Source: Pseudomonas asplenii (lineage in GTDB: Bacteria > Pseudomonadota > Gammaproteobacteria > Pseudomonadales > Pseudomonadaceae). From it: DNA of 64,000 nucleotides. The notes under the pieces were generated by a model. That model saw nothing but the letters and a program-made list of their open reading frames with translations, was not told the DNA's origin and searched no databases. The stretch lies in assembly GCF_001293465.1 (NCBI RefSeq), contig NZ_JSYZ01000003.1, forward strand, positions 219,901 to 283,900, in the 5' to 3' direction. Below are positions 55,836 to 64,000 of the stretch, one piece after another. The first letter of the stretch is position 1. Each line of letters starts with the position of its first letter. The position numbers and the translations under genes are program-made.

Positions 55836-57536
55836 GTGACTGAGAATACCCAGAAACCTACCGCCACCTTTACCAAGCGCCGTGACGTCGAAATCCGTGC
55901 CGCCCGTGGCAACAAGCTGACCGCCAAGAGCTGGCTGACCGAAGCGCCGCTGCGGATGCTGATGAACAACCTCGACCCGCAGGTGGCCGAGAACCCCAAG
56001 GAACTGGTGGTTTACGGTGGTATCGGGCGCGCCGCGCGCAACTGGGAGTGCTACGACAAGATCGTCGAGAGCCTGACCAACCTCAATGACGACGAAACCC
56101 TGCTGGTGCAGTCCGGCAAGCCGGTCGGCGTGTTCAAGACCCACAGCAACGCCCCGCGCGTACTGATCGCCAACTCCAACCTGGTGCCGCACTGGGCCAC
56201 CTGGGAACACTTCAACGAACTGGACGCCAAGGGCCTGGCCATGTACGGCCAGATGACCGCCGGCAGCTGGATCTACATCGGTAGCCAGGGCATCGTCCAG
56301 GGCACCTATGAAACCTTCGTCGAAGCCGGTCGCCAGCACTACGACAACAACCTCAAGGGCCGCTGGGTGCTGACCGCCGGCCTGGGCGGCATGGGCGGCG
56401 CGCAGCCGCTGGCCGCGACCCTGGCCGGTGCCTGCTCGCTGAACATCGAATGCCAGCAGACCAGCATCGACTTCCGCCTCAAGACCCGCTACGTCGACGA
56501 GCAGGCCAAGGACCTCGATGACGCCCTGGCCCGTATCGCCAAGTACACCGCCGAAGGCAAGGCGATCTCCATCGCCCTGTGCGGCAACGCCGCCGAAATC
56601 CTGCCGGAACTGGTCCGTCGCGGCGTGCGCCCGGACATGGTCACCGACCAGACCAGCGCCCACGACCCGCTCAACGGCTACCTGCCGGCCGGCTGGACCT
56701 GGGAAGAGTACCGCGCCCGCGCGCTGACCGAACCGGCCGCCGTGGTGAAGGCCGCCAAGCAGTCGATGGCGGTGCACGTCAAGGCGATGCTGGCATTCCA
56801 GAAGCAGGGCATCCCGACCTTCGACTACGGCAACAACATTCGTCAGATGGCCCAGGAAGAAGGCGTCGAGAACGCCTTCGACTTCCCTGGTTTCGTTCCG
56901 GCCTACATCCGTCCGCTGTTCTGCCGCGGCATCGGTCCGTTCCGCTGGGCGGCGCTGTCGGGTGACCCGCAGGACATCTACAAGACCGACGCCAAGGTCA
57001 AGGAACTGATCCCGGACGACGCCCATCTGCACAACTGGCTGGACATGGCGCGCGAGCGCATCAGCTTCCAGGGCCTGCCAGCGCGGATCTGCTGGGTCGG
57101 CCTGGGCCTGCGCGCCAAGCTCGGCCTGGCGTTCAACGAGATGGTGCGCAGCGGCGAGCTGTCGGCGCCGATCGTCATCGGTCGCGACCACCTGGACTCC
57201 GGCTCGGTGTCCAGCCCCAACCGTGAAACCGAGTCGATGCAGGACGGTTCCGATGCCGTCTCCGACTGGCCTTTGCTCAACGCCCTGCTCAACACCGCCA
57301 GCGGCGCGACCTGGGTCTCCCTGCACCACGGCGGCGGCGTCGGCATGGGCTTCTCGCAGCACTCGGGCATGGTCATCGTCTGCGACGGTACCGACGAGGC
57401 GGCCGCGCGTATCGCCCGCGTCCTGCACAACGACCCGGCCACCGGGGTCATGCGTCATGCCGATGCCGGTTACCAGATCGCCATCGACTGCGCGAAGGAG
57501 CAGGGGCTGAACCTGCCGATGATCACCGGCAAATAA
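55836..57536 (+). CDS. hutU: urocanate hydratase
   Basis: The 566-aa NAD-dependent enzyme converts urocanate to imidazolonepropionate, the second step of histidine breakdown. [23 protein letters not shown], cited by [14 protein letters not shown], is the family N-terminal motif. [16 protein letters not shown] binds NAD, and [17 protein letters not shown] lies near the active site. The start is a GTG with AGAGGAG upstream. It is the first gene of the long hut operon and is preceded by a complex control region. Confidence 0.97.
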   Translation: MTENTQKPTATFTKRRDVEIRAARGNKLTAKSWLTEAPLRMLMNNLDPQVAENPKELVVYGGIGRAARNWECYDKIVESLTNLNDDETLLVQSGKPVGVFKTHSNAPRVLIANSNLVPHWATWEHFNELDAKGLAMYGQMTAGSWIYIGSQGIVQGTYETFVEAGRQHYDNNLKGRWVLTAGLGGMGGAQPLAATLAGACSLNIECQQTSIDFRLKTRYVDEQAKDLDDALARIAKYTAEGKAISIALCGNAAEILPELVRRGVRPDMVTDQTSAHDPLNGYLPAGWTWEEYRARALTEPAAVVKAAKQSMAVHVKAMLAFQKQGIPTFDYGNNIRQMAQEEGVENAFDFPGFVPAYIRPLFCRGIGPFRWAALSGDPQDIYKTDAKVKELIPDDAHLHNWLDMARERISFQGLPARICWVGLGLRAKLGLAFNEMVRSGELSAPIVIGRDHLDSGSVSSPNRETESMQDGSDAVSDWPLLNALLNTASGATWVSLHHGGGVGMGFSQHSGMVIVCDGTDEAAARIARVLHNDPATGVMRHADAGYQIAIDCAKEQGLNLPMITGK

Positions 57537-57547
57537 GGCGCCTGGAG

Positions 57548-57580
57548 GGGAGCCGGCGTTGCCCTTGGGCGCCGGCTCCC
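57548..57580 (+). repeat. intercistronic hairpin after hutU
   Basis: GGGAGCCGGCG at 57548-57558 pairs perfectly with CGCCGGCTCCC at 57570-57580, 11 bp after the hutU stop. The hairpin likely separates mRNA stability of hutU from the transporters downstream. It has no T-run. Confidence 0.6.
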
Positions 57581-57647
57581 ACAGGAGGCCGTGTTTTGCA
57601 GGCATTGCGTGAGCACCGGAAGACAATCCACAGAGGTTGAACGATAA

Positions 57648-59120
57648 ATGGCTGTATCGAATGATCGTGCAAGCAACAAACCGTTGATCGAAAGGCGTTC
57701 GATCGACTACATCCCGGAAGCGGAAAGACACGGTCGTCTACTCAGTCAGTTCACCCTGTGGTTGGGGGCCAACCTGCAGATCACCGCGATCGTCACCGGC
57801 GCGCTGGCGGTGGTGCTCGGCGGCGACGTCTACTGGTCGCTGGTCGGCCTGCTGCTGGGGCAACTGCTCGGCGGCGGGGTGATGGCGCTGCATGCCGCGC
57901 AAGGGCCGCAACTGGGCCTGCCGCAGATGATTTCCAGCCGCGTGCAGTTCGGCGTCTACGGCGCGGTGATCCCGCTGGTGCTGGTGTGCCTGATGTACAT
58001 CGGCTTCTCGGCCAGCGGCTCGCTGCTGGCCGGGCAGGCGGTGGCGCAACTGCTGCACGTCGAGGACTGGGTCGGCATCGTGCTGTTCGCCGCCTCGATC
58101 CTGGTCTTCACCATCTTCGGCTACCGGGTGATCCACGGCATCGGCCGGGTCGCCAGCGTGCTGGGGGTGATCGCCTTCATCTACCTGTTCTACAGACTGC
58201 TGGCGGGCAACGATGTTTCCGCGTTGCTGGCCAACAAGCATTTCTCCCTGGCGAGCTTCCTGCTGGCGGTGTCGCTGTCGGCGTCCTGGCAGATCGCCTT
58301 CGGGCCCTACGTGGCGGACTACTCGCGCTACCTGCCGCGCAGCACTTCAGCGTCGAAAACCTTCTGGGCCGTGGGCCTGGGGTCGGTGATCGGCTCGCAG
58401 GCGTCGATGGTCTTCGGGGTGTTCGCGGCGGCCCTGGCCGGTTCGCAGTTCGCTCACCACGAGGTCTCATTCATTGTCAGCCTTGGCGGCACCGGCGTGA
58501 TCGCCGCGGCGCTGTACTTCGCCGTGGCCTTTGGCAAGGTCACCGTCACCACGCTCAATGCCTACGGCAGCTTCATGTCGATCGCCACCATCATCAGCGG
58601 TTTCCGTGGCAACCGGCACATCGGCAGCGGCGTGCGCCTGCTGTACATCTTTGTCATGGTCAGCCTCGCGGCGGCCCTGGCGCTGCTCGGCAAGGACTCG
58701 TTCCTCAAGGAATTCTCCGCGTTCATCCTGTTCCTGCTGGCGTTCTTCACGCCCTGGAGCGCGATCAACCTGGTGGACTTCTACTGCATCACCAAGGAAC
58801 GCTACGACATTCCCGCGCTGTCCGATCCCAACGGCCGTTACGGGCGCTGGAACATCATGGGCATCAGCATCTATGTGTTCGGCGTGCTGATCCAGATGCC
58901 GTTCATCTCCACGCATTTCTACACCGGTCCCCTGGTGGCGAGTCTGGGCGATACCGATATCTCCTGGATCATCGGCCTGGTGGTTCCGGCAGCGCTGTAC
59001 TACTACGCCGCGAAGAAGTGGCACGGCGCGGTTCCTGATCGCTTGATCCTGCCGCCAGAGCAGGGCGAGGTCGCAGCACCCCAGGCCAGTGGCCGGGTCC
59101 AGCCGTCGTCGGTGGCCTGA
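57648..59120 (+). CDS. NCS1-type permease, probable urocanate or histidine-pathway transporter
   Basis: The 490-aa permease has about twelve hydrophobic helices and NCS1 features: ERRSIDYIPEAERHGR before helix 1, FGPYVADYSRYLPRSTS, and the cytosine-permease-like LGGTGVIAAALYFAVAFGK, cited by FGPYVADYSRYL. Its place after hutU suggests urocanate, which has been reported for an NCS1 hut transporter in P. fluorescens, as I recall without certainty. It starts with a good ribosome site (GAGG) 10 bp upstream. Confidence 0.8.
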   Translation: MAVSNDRASNKPLIERRSIDYIPEAERHGRLLSQFTLWLGANLQITAIVTGALAVVLGGDVYWSLVGLLLGQLLGGGVMALHAAQGPQLGLPQMISSRVQFGVYGAVIPLVLVCLMYIGFSASGSLLAGQAVAQLLHVEDWVGIVLFAASILVFTIFGYRVIHGIGRVASVLGVIAFIYLFYRLLAGNDVSALLANKHFSLASFLLAVSLSASWQIAFGPYVADYSRYLPRSTSASKTFWAVGLGSVIGSQASMVFGVFAAALAGSQFAHHEVSFIVSLGGTGVIAAALYFAVAFGKVTVTTLNAYGSFMSIATIISGFRGNRHIGSGVRLLYIFVMVSLAAALALLGKDSFLKEFSAFILFLLAFFTPWSAINLVDFYCITKERYDIPALSDPNGRYGRWNIMGISIYVFGVLIQMPFISTHFYTGPLVASLGDTDISWIIGLVVPAALYYYAAKKWHGAVPDRLILPPEQGEVAAPQASGRVQPSSVA

Positions 59121-59221
59121 ATCCCGAGCCTGAGCAAGACGTGGACAGGGCCCCTTGGGCCAACCCGGGCCGGATGCCTCTTGACTGCCGTTAACCCATT
59201 CATGATTAGGAGCGTCACATA

Positions 59222-60190
59222 ATGAAAATGAAAAAGACCCTGCTGACCACGGCGTTGTCCCTCGGCCTGTTGACCGCTGCCGGCGCCAGCCAGGCCGCCG
59301 GCTGGTGCGAGTCCGGCAAGCCGGTGAAGTTCGCGGGCCTCAACTGGGAAAGCGGCATGTTGCTGACCGACGTCCTGCAGTTCGTCCTGGAAAAAGGCTA
59401 CGACTGCAAGACCGACAGCCTGCCGGGCAACTCCATCACCATGGAGAACGCGCTGAGCACCAACGATATCCAGGTCTTCGCCGAAGAGTGGGTGGGCCGC
59501 AGCGAGGTCTGGAACAAGGCCGAGAAGGCCGGCAAGGTCGTCGGCGTCGGCGCGCCGGTGGTCGGGGCCATCGAAGGTTGGTACGTGCCGCGCTATGTGG
59601 TCGAGGGTGATGCCAAGCGCAAGCTCCAGGCCAAGGCGCCGAACCTGAAGAACATCGCCGACCTGGCGCAATACGCCTCGGTGTTCAAGGACCCGGAAGA
59701 ACCGAGCAAGGGCCGTTTCTACAACTGCCCGGCCGGCTGGACCTGCGAGCTGGACAACAGCGAGATGCTCAAGAGCTACGGCCTGGAAAACGCCTACACC
59801 AACTTCCGTCCAGGGACCGGGCCGGCTCTGGATGCCGCGGTGCTGTCGAGCTACAAGCGTGGCGAGCCGATCCTGTTCTACTACTGGTCGCCGACGCCGC
59901 TGATGGGCCAGGTCGATCTGATCAAGCTGGACGAGAAGCCGGGCGTCGACAAGAGTGTGAGCATCAAGGTCGGTCTGTCCAAGACCTTCCACGACGAGGC
60001 ACCTGAACTGGTGGCCGTGCTGGAGAAGGCCAACCTGCCGATCGACCTGCTGAACCAGAACCTGGGGCGCATGAGCAAGGAGCGGATCGAGTCGCCGAAG
60101 CTGGCGAAAATCTTCCTCAAGGAACACCCTGAGGTCTGGCAGGCTTGGGTCAGCGCTGACGCTGCCAAGAAAATCAACGCGGCTCTGTAG
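59222..60190 (+). CDS. hutX: HutX-type ABC substrate-binding protein
   Basis: The 322-aa protein belongs to the glycine betaine/proline-binding family. Signal peptide: KKTLLTTALSLGLLTAAGAS, cleaved near QAA. Mature features include FAGLNWESGMLLTDVLQF, the VFAEEWVGRSEVW segment and FYYWSPTPLMGQVDL. Together with hutW and hutV it forms an importer like ProXWV. In the hut locus it is likely for histidine. The four aromatic residues of a betaine box are not all evident. Confidence 0.85.
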   Translation: MKMKKTLLTTALSLGLLTAAGASQAAGWCESGKPVKFAGLNWESGMLLTDVLQFVLEKGYDCKTDSLPGNSITMENALSTNDIQVFAEEWVGRSEVWNKAEKAGKVVGVGAPVVGAIEGWYVPRYVVEGDAKRKLQAKAPNLKNIADLAQYASVFKDPEEPSKGRFYNCPAGWTCELDNSEMLKSYGLENAYTNFRPGTGPALDAAVLSSYKRGEPILFYYWSPTPLMGQVDLIKLDEKPGVDKSVSIKVGLSKTFHDEAPELVAVLEKANLPIDLLNQNLGRMSKERIESPKLAKIFLKEHPEVWQAWVSADAAKKINAAL

Positions 60191-60256
60191 GTCGATTCCT
60201 CCCGGTCAACCGAGAGGCTGACCGGGACGCTACATCCACTTGATCGAGAGTTTCCA

Positions 60257-61108
60257 ATGTTTCCCGAGAATTTCACGTTTTCCATCGCCGACTGGGTCAA
60301 CGGTTGGGTCGATTCGCTGGTGACCAACTACGGTGATGTGTTCCGCCACATTTCCGACACCCTGCTGTGGGCCATCGTCAACCTCGAGAGCCTGCTGCGC
60401 CTGGTGCCATGGTGGCTGATGCTGGCCATCGTCGGCGGTATCGCCTGGCATGCCACCCGCAAGCTGGTCAGCACCGCGGTGATCGTCGGCCTGCTGTTCC
60501 TGGTGGGGGCGGTCGGTCTGTGGGACAAGCTGATGCAGACCCTGGCGCTGATGCTGGTGGCGACGCTGATCTCGGTGCTGATCGGGATTCCGCTGGGCAT
60601 CCTGTCGGCGCGCAGTGACCGCCTGCGCTCGGTGCTGATGCCACTGCTGGACATCATGCAGACCATGCCCAGCTTCGTGTACCTGATCCCGGTGCTGATG
60701 CTGTTCGGCCTGGGCAAGGTTCCGGCGATCTTCGCCACGGTGATCTACGCCGCGCCGCCGTTGATCCGCCTGACCGACCTGGGTATCCGCCAGGTGGACG
60801 GCGAGGTGATGGAGGCGATCAACGCCTTCGGTGCCAACCGCTGGCAGCAACTGTTCGGCGTGCAACTGCCGCTGGCCCTGCCGAGCATCATGGCCGGGAT
60901 CAACCAGACCACCATGATGGCCCTGTCGATGGTGGTGATCGCCTCGATGATCGGTGCCCGTGGCCTGGGCGAAGACGTGCTGGTGGGCATCCAGACCCTC
61001 AACGTCGGGCGTGGCCTGGAAGCCGGCCTGGCCATCGTGATTCTCGCCGTGGTCATCGACCGCATTACCCAGGCCTACGGTCGTCCGCGCCACGAGGTGA
61101 GCAAATGA
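60257..61108 (+). CDS. hutW: HutW-type ABC permease
   Basis: The 283-aa permease has the ProW-like helices and an EAA loop reading EVMEAINAFGANRWQQLFGVQLP. FIPVLMLF-type helix text PSFVYLIPVLMLFG and SIMAGINQTTMMALSMVVIASMIGARGLGE, cited by INQTTMMALSMVVIA, are diagnostic of the ProW family. It is preceded by the binding protein and overlaps hutV by four bases. Confidence 0.9.
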   Translation: MFPENFTFSIADWVNGWVDSLVTNYGDVFRHISDTLLWAIVNLESLLRLVPWWLMLAIVGGIAWHATRKLVSTAVIVGLLFLVGAVGLWDKLMQTLALMLVATLISVLIGIPLGILSARSDRLRSVLMPLLDIMQTMPSFVYLIPVLMLFGLGKVPAIFATVIYAAPPLIRLTDLGIRQVDGEVMEAINAFGANRWQQLFGVQLPLALPSIMAGINQTTMMALSMVVIASMIGARGLGEDVLVGIQTLNVGRGLEAGLAIVILAVVIDRITQAYGRPRHEVSK

Positions 61109-61935
61109 CTGATTCCATCGTCAGCAAGATCGAAGTCAAGAACGTCTTCAAGATCTTCGGTTCGCGCGCCGGTGATGCGCTGAACCTGATCCGCCAGGGC
61201 AAGACCAAGGACCAGGTGCTGGCCGAGACCGGCTGCGTGGTCGGGGTCAACGACCTGTCGCTGAGCATCGGCACCGGCGAGATCTTCGTGATCATGGGCC
61301 TGTCGGGTTCCGGCAAGTCGACCCTGGTGCGCCACTTCAACCGCCTGATCGATCCCACCAGCGGGGCGATCCTGGTCGATGGCGTGGACATCCTGCAGCA
61401 CGACATGGACGCCCTGCGCGAATTCCGTCGGCACAAGATCAGCATGGTGTTCCAGAGCTTCGGCCTGCTGCCGCACAAGACCGTGCTGGATAACGTCGCC
61501 TATGGCCTCAAGGTTCGCGGCGAGAGCAAGCAACTGTGTGTCGAGCGTTCGCTGCACTGGATCAATACCGTGGGCCTCAAGGGCTACGAGAACAAGTACC
61601 CGCACCAGCTGTCGGGCGGCATGCGCCAGCGCGTCGGCCTGGCCCGGGCCCTGGCGGCGGACACCGACATCATCCTGATGGACGAGGCCTTCAGTGCCCT
61701 CGACCCGCTGATCCGCGCCGAGATGCAGGACCAGTTGCTCGAACTGCAGAAGACCCTGCACAAGACCATCGTGTTCATCACCCATGACCTCGACGAGGCG
61801 GTACGCATCGGTAACCGGATCGCGATTCTCAAGGATGGCCGGCTGATCCAGGTCGGTACGCCGCGGGAAATTCTGCATTCGCCGGCGGACGAGTATGTGG
61901 ACCGCTTCGTCCAGCGACGGGCGGCGACGGTGTGA
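61105..61935 (+). CDS. hutV: HutV-type ABC ATPase
   Basis: The 276-aa ATPase has Walker A GLSGSGKST, the Q-loop VFQSFGLLPHKTV, signature LSGGMRQRVGLARAL and Walker B IILMDEAFSALD, followed by the H-loop FITHDLDEAV. The length is shorter than ProV because the C-terminal CBS tandem is missing, so osmotic gating of the ProV type is unlikely. The start overlaps the hutW stop (ATGA). Confidence 0.92.
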   Translation: MTDSIVSKIEVKNVFKIFGSRAGDALNLIRQGKTKDQVLAETGCVVGVNDLSLSIGTGEIFVIMGLSGSGKSTLVRHFNRLIDPTSGAILVDGVDILQHDMDALREFRRHKISMVFQSFGLLPHKTVLDNVAYGLKVRGESKQLCVERSLHWINTVGLKGYENKYPHQLSGGMRQRVGLARALAADTDIILMDEAFSALDPLIRAEMQDQLLELQKTLHKTIVFITHDLDEAVRIGNRIAILKDGRLIQVGTPREILHSPADEYVDRFVQRRAATV

Positions 61936-61946
61936 TGAGGTCGGAT

Positions 61947-63470
61947 ATGTCCCAGGTCGAGAAAATCGTTATCGCCGATGCGCCATTGCGCTGGCAGGAT
62001 GTGGTTGCGGTCGCCCGTCACGGCGCGCTGCTGGAACTGACCCCGCAGACCTGGGCGCGGATCGACAACGCCCAGGCGATCGTCCAGCGCATCGTCGTCA
62101 GCGGCGAGCGCGCCTATGGCATCAACACCGGCCTGGGGGCGCTGTCCAACGTTTCGCTGTCCGGCGAGCAACTGAGCCAGCTGTCGCGCAATACCCTGCT
62201 CAGCCACGCCTGCGGCGTCGGCCCGGCACTGGCCGACGAACAGACCCGGGCGATCATTTGCGCGGCGATCATCAACTACAGCCACGGCAGGTCCGGCCTG
62301 CATCGCCAGGTGGTCGAGGCGCTGCTGGCGCTGCTCAACCGCGGCATCACCCCGCAGGTGCCGTCCCAGGGTTCTGTCGGTTACCTGACCCACATGGCCC
62401 ATGTCGGCGTGGCCCTGCTCGGGGTCGGCCAGGTCAGCTATCGCGGCCGGATCGTGCCTGCCGCGCAGGCCCTGGCCGAAGAGGGGCTGCAACCGGTGCA
62501 ACTGGGTGCCAAGGACGGGCTGTGCCTGGTCAACGGCACGCCGTGCATGACCGGCCTGAGCTGCCTGGCCCTGGCTGACGCGAACCGCCTGGCGCAATGG
62601 GCCGACGTCACCGCGGCGATGAGTTTCGAGGCCCAGCGCGGCCAGATCGCCGCGTTCGACGCCGAGATCATCGCGCTCAAGCCGCACCCGGGCATGCAAC
62701 AGGTCGGCAGCAATTTGCGTGGCCTGCTCGACGGCAGCGAAGTGATCGCTGCGAGCAAGGGCATCCGCACCCAGGACGCCCTGAGCATCCGCTCGATCCC
62801 GCAGGTGCACGGCGCGGCCCGCGACCAACTGGCCCACGTCACCCGGCAGGTCGAGATCGAACTCAACGGCTGCACCGACAACCCGCTGCTGCTGGGCACG
62901 CCGGACGATTTCCGGGTGATGTCCCAGGCCAACCCCCATGGCCAGTCGGTCGCCCTGGCGGCGGACCTGCTGGCGATCGCCATGGCGGAGATCGGCTCGA
63001 TCGCCGAGCGGCGCCTCGACCGCCTGATCAACCCGCATGTCAGCGGCCTGCCGGCATTCCTGGTCAGTCAGCCGGGCGTCAATTCGGGGATGATGATCGT
63101 GCAGTACGTCGCCGCGTCCCTCTGCGCGCAGAACCGTCAGTTGGCGCAACCGGCGGTGCTCGACAACTACGTGACCTCGGGCCTGCAGGAAGACCACCTG
63201 AGCCTGGGCACCAACGCTGCGCTGAAGTTGCACCAGGTGCTGGAGAACTGCACGCAGATCCTCGCCATCGAGTACCTGCTGGCGGCCCAGGCCTTCGAAT
63301 TTCTCAAGGAACAGCGCTTCGGCGCCGGTACCGACGTCGCCTGGAGGCTGCTGCGCGAGCACGTGCCGGCCTATGACCAGGACCGCTGGCTGGCACCGGA
63401 TATCGCCACCGTGGCGGCGCTGCTGCGCGACCCGCGGCTCTTGCCCGAAAGATTGCCGAACCTGAACTGA
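61947..63470 (+). CDS. histidine-ammonia-lyase paralogue lacking the MIO triplet
   Basis: The 507-aa HAL-family protein keeps Tyr57 in AYGINTGLG, His87 in LSHACGVG, LVNGTPCMTG, SIRSIPQVHG and SGLQEDHLSLG. In the MIO loop the usual GSVG-ASG-DLAPLAHM is replaced by GSVG-YLTHMAHV, an exact loss of the Ala-Ser-Gly that cyclises to form the electrophile. Histidine ammonia-lyase activity by the normal route is therefore not expected. The start at 61947 has GAGG six bases upstream; GTG 61932 and ATG 61935 are alternatives. It overlaps or abuts hutV. Confidence 0.9.
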   Translation: MSQVEKIVIADAPLRWQDVVAVARHGALLELTPQTWARIDNAQAIVQRIVVSGERAYGINTGLGALSNVSLSGEQLSQLSRNTLLSHACGVGPALADEQTRAIICAAIINYSHGRSGLHRQVVEALLALLNRGITPQVPSQGSVGYLTHMAHVGVALLGVGQVSYRGRIVPAAQALAEEGLQPVQLGAKDGLCLVNGTPCMTGLSCLALADANRLAQWADVTAAMSFEAQRGQIAAFDAEIIALKPHPGMQQVGSNLRGLLDGSEVIAASKGIRTQDALSIRSIPQVHGAARDQLAHVTRQVEIELNGCTDNPLLLGTPDDFRVMSQANPHGQSVALAADLLAIAMAEIGSIAERRLDRLINPHVSGLPAFLVSQPGVNSGMMIVQYVAASLCAQNRQLAQPAVLDNYVTSGLQEDHLSLGTNAALKLHQVLENCTQILAIEYLLAAQAFEFLKEQRFGAGTDVAWRLLREHVPAYDQDRWLAPDIATVAALLRDPRLLPERLPNLN

Positions 63471-63588
63471 TTCAAACAAAGATAGCCAGCGTGCCAAGGC
63501 GCCATCCGCCCAAAAAGCGGACAGCGACGGATAACGGAAGCTTCCGGAGCGACTGGCAGTTGATAACACTCTCAAAAGGAGCATGAAT

Positions 63589-64000
63589 GTGACTGCGTTG
63601 AACCTTATTCCCGGCCAATTGACCCTGGCGCAACTGCGTGCCGTGTACCAACAGCCGGTGCAACTGAGCCTGGACGCCAGCGCTGACGCGCAGATCGACG
63701 CCAGCGTCGCCTGCGTCGAGCAGATTCTGGCCGAGAACCGTACCGCCTACGGCATCAATACCGGCTTTGGCCTGCTGGCGTCGACCCGCATCGCCAGCGC
63801 CGATCTGGAGAACCTCCAGCGTTCGCTGGTGCTGTCCCATGCCGCCGGTGTCGGCGAGCCGATCAGCGATGACCTGGTGCGGCTGATCATGGTGCTCAAG
63901 GTCAACAGCCTGAGCCGCGGTTTCTCCGGCATTCGCCGGCAGGTGATCGATGCGCTGATCGCCTTGATCAATGCCGAGGTCTACCCGCACATTCCGCTCA
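63589..64000 (+). CDS. hutH: histidine ammonia-lyase, 5' part (runs off the window)
   Basis: The first 137 codons encode the canonical histidine ammonia-lyase: [43 protein letters not shown] and [18 protein letters not shown] match HutH of other Pseudomonas. The MIO loop lies just beyond the window. The GTG at 63589 is preferred because AAGGAG at 63576-63581 is seven bases upstream; the ATG at 63583 is too close to it. It is the first enzyme of histidine degradation, releasing urocanate and ammonia. Confidence 0.93.
   Translation, partial: MTALNLIPGQLTLAQLRAVYQQPVQLSLDASADAQIDASVACVEQILAENRTAYGINTGFGLLASTRIASADLENLQRSLVLSHAAGVGEPISDDLVRLIMVLKVNSLSRGFSGIRRQVIDALIALINAEVYPHIPL

Noticed and set aside
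63583..63588. ATG at 63583 as the start of hutH
   Set aside because: It is one base from AAGGAG; the GTG at 63589 has normal spacing and gives the family N-terminus.

Overview
This window is a chromosomal segment of a fluorescent-group Pseudomonas, inferred from gene order, gene families, high G+C coding sequence, and REP-type repeats built on 'gggagcgggcttgtccgcg' or 'taggagc...gcttgcccgcg'. Nearly everything is core metabolism and regulation. No insertion sequence, prophage, integrase or CRISPR array was found.

Layout. 1-5 kb: tRNA-Thr, a MocR-type regulator divergent from a three-gene oxidoreductase/acetyltransferase cluster, and a METTL25-like methyltransferase. 5-10 kb: a polar amino-acid ABC importer (ATPase, binding protein, two permeases) divergent from a GabP-like permease that has a sigma54 promoter. 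10-11 kb: a small basic protein, a collapsed DUF1016 (YhcG) nuclease remnant and tRNA-Phe. 11-15 kb: yggX-mutY-asmA. 15-21 kb: an oxalate/formate-type MFS transporter, then hisB-hisH-DUF2164-hisA-hisF and an orphan binding protein. 21-28 kb: the envelope/division and redox block yibQ-ctpA-envC-gpmI divergent from yibN-grxC-secB, then trmL head-to-head with a small membrane protein. 28.4-28.75 kb: a tandem array of structured repeats. 29-37 kb: nitrogen control (ntrC, ntrB, glnA) with recognisable NtrC boxes and sigma54 promoters, plus two DUF4124 proteins, a periplasmic chorismate mutase and thiI. 37-49 kb: typA, a Cys-cluster protein, glgP, a DUF2339/DUF3999 membrane pair, fbp and a DUF924 protein. 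49-52.4 kb: a dCache chemoreceptor and two outer-membrane lipoproteins. 52.5-64 kb: a histidine utilisation locus, hutF divergent from hutCD, then hutU, an NCS1 permease, an ABC importer, a histidine-ammonia-lyase paralogue and the start of the canonical hutH, which runs off the window.

How the genes work together. The nitrogen-control proteins at 29-35 kb probably act on several sites here: glnA, their own ntrBC promoter and possibly the gabP and hut promoters, which also look sigma54-dependent. Histidine is made by the his genes at 17-20 kb and degraded by the hut genes at 52-64 kb.

Most notable observations: (1) five tandem 84-86 bp units at 28371-28746, each able to fold into two hairpins (the last keeps one) with base changes that preserve pairing; (2) a hut-operon ammonia-lyase paralogue that lacks exactly the Ala-Ser-Gly triplet forming the MIO cofactor while keeping the other visible active-site residues; (3) the hutU control region, where an inverted TGTTACCG/CGGTAACA pair, a sigma54 promoter and a HutC operator lie in order.
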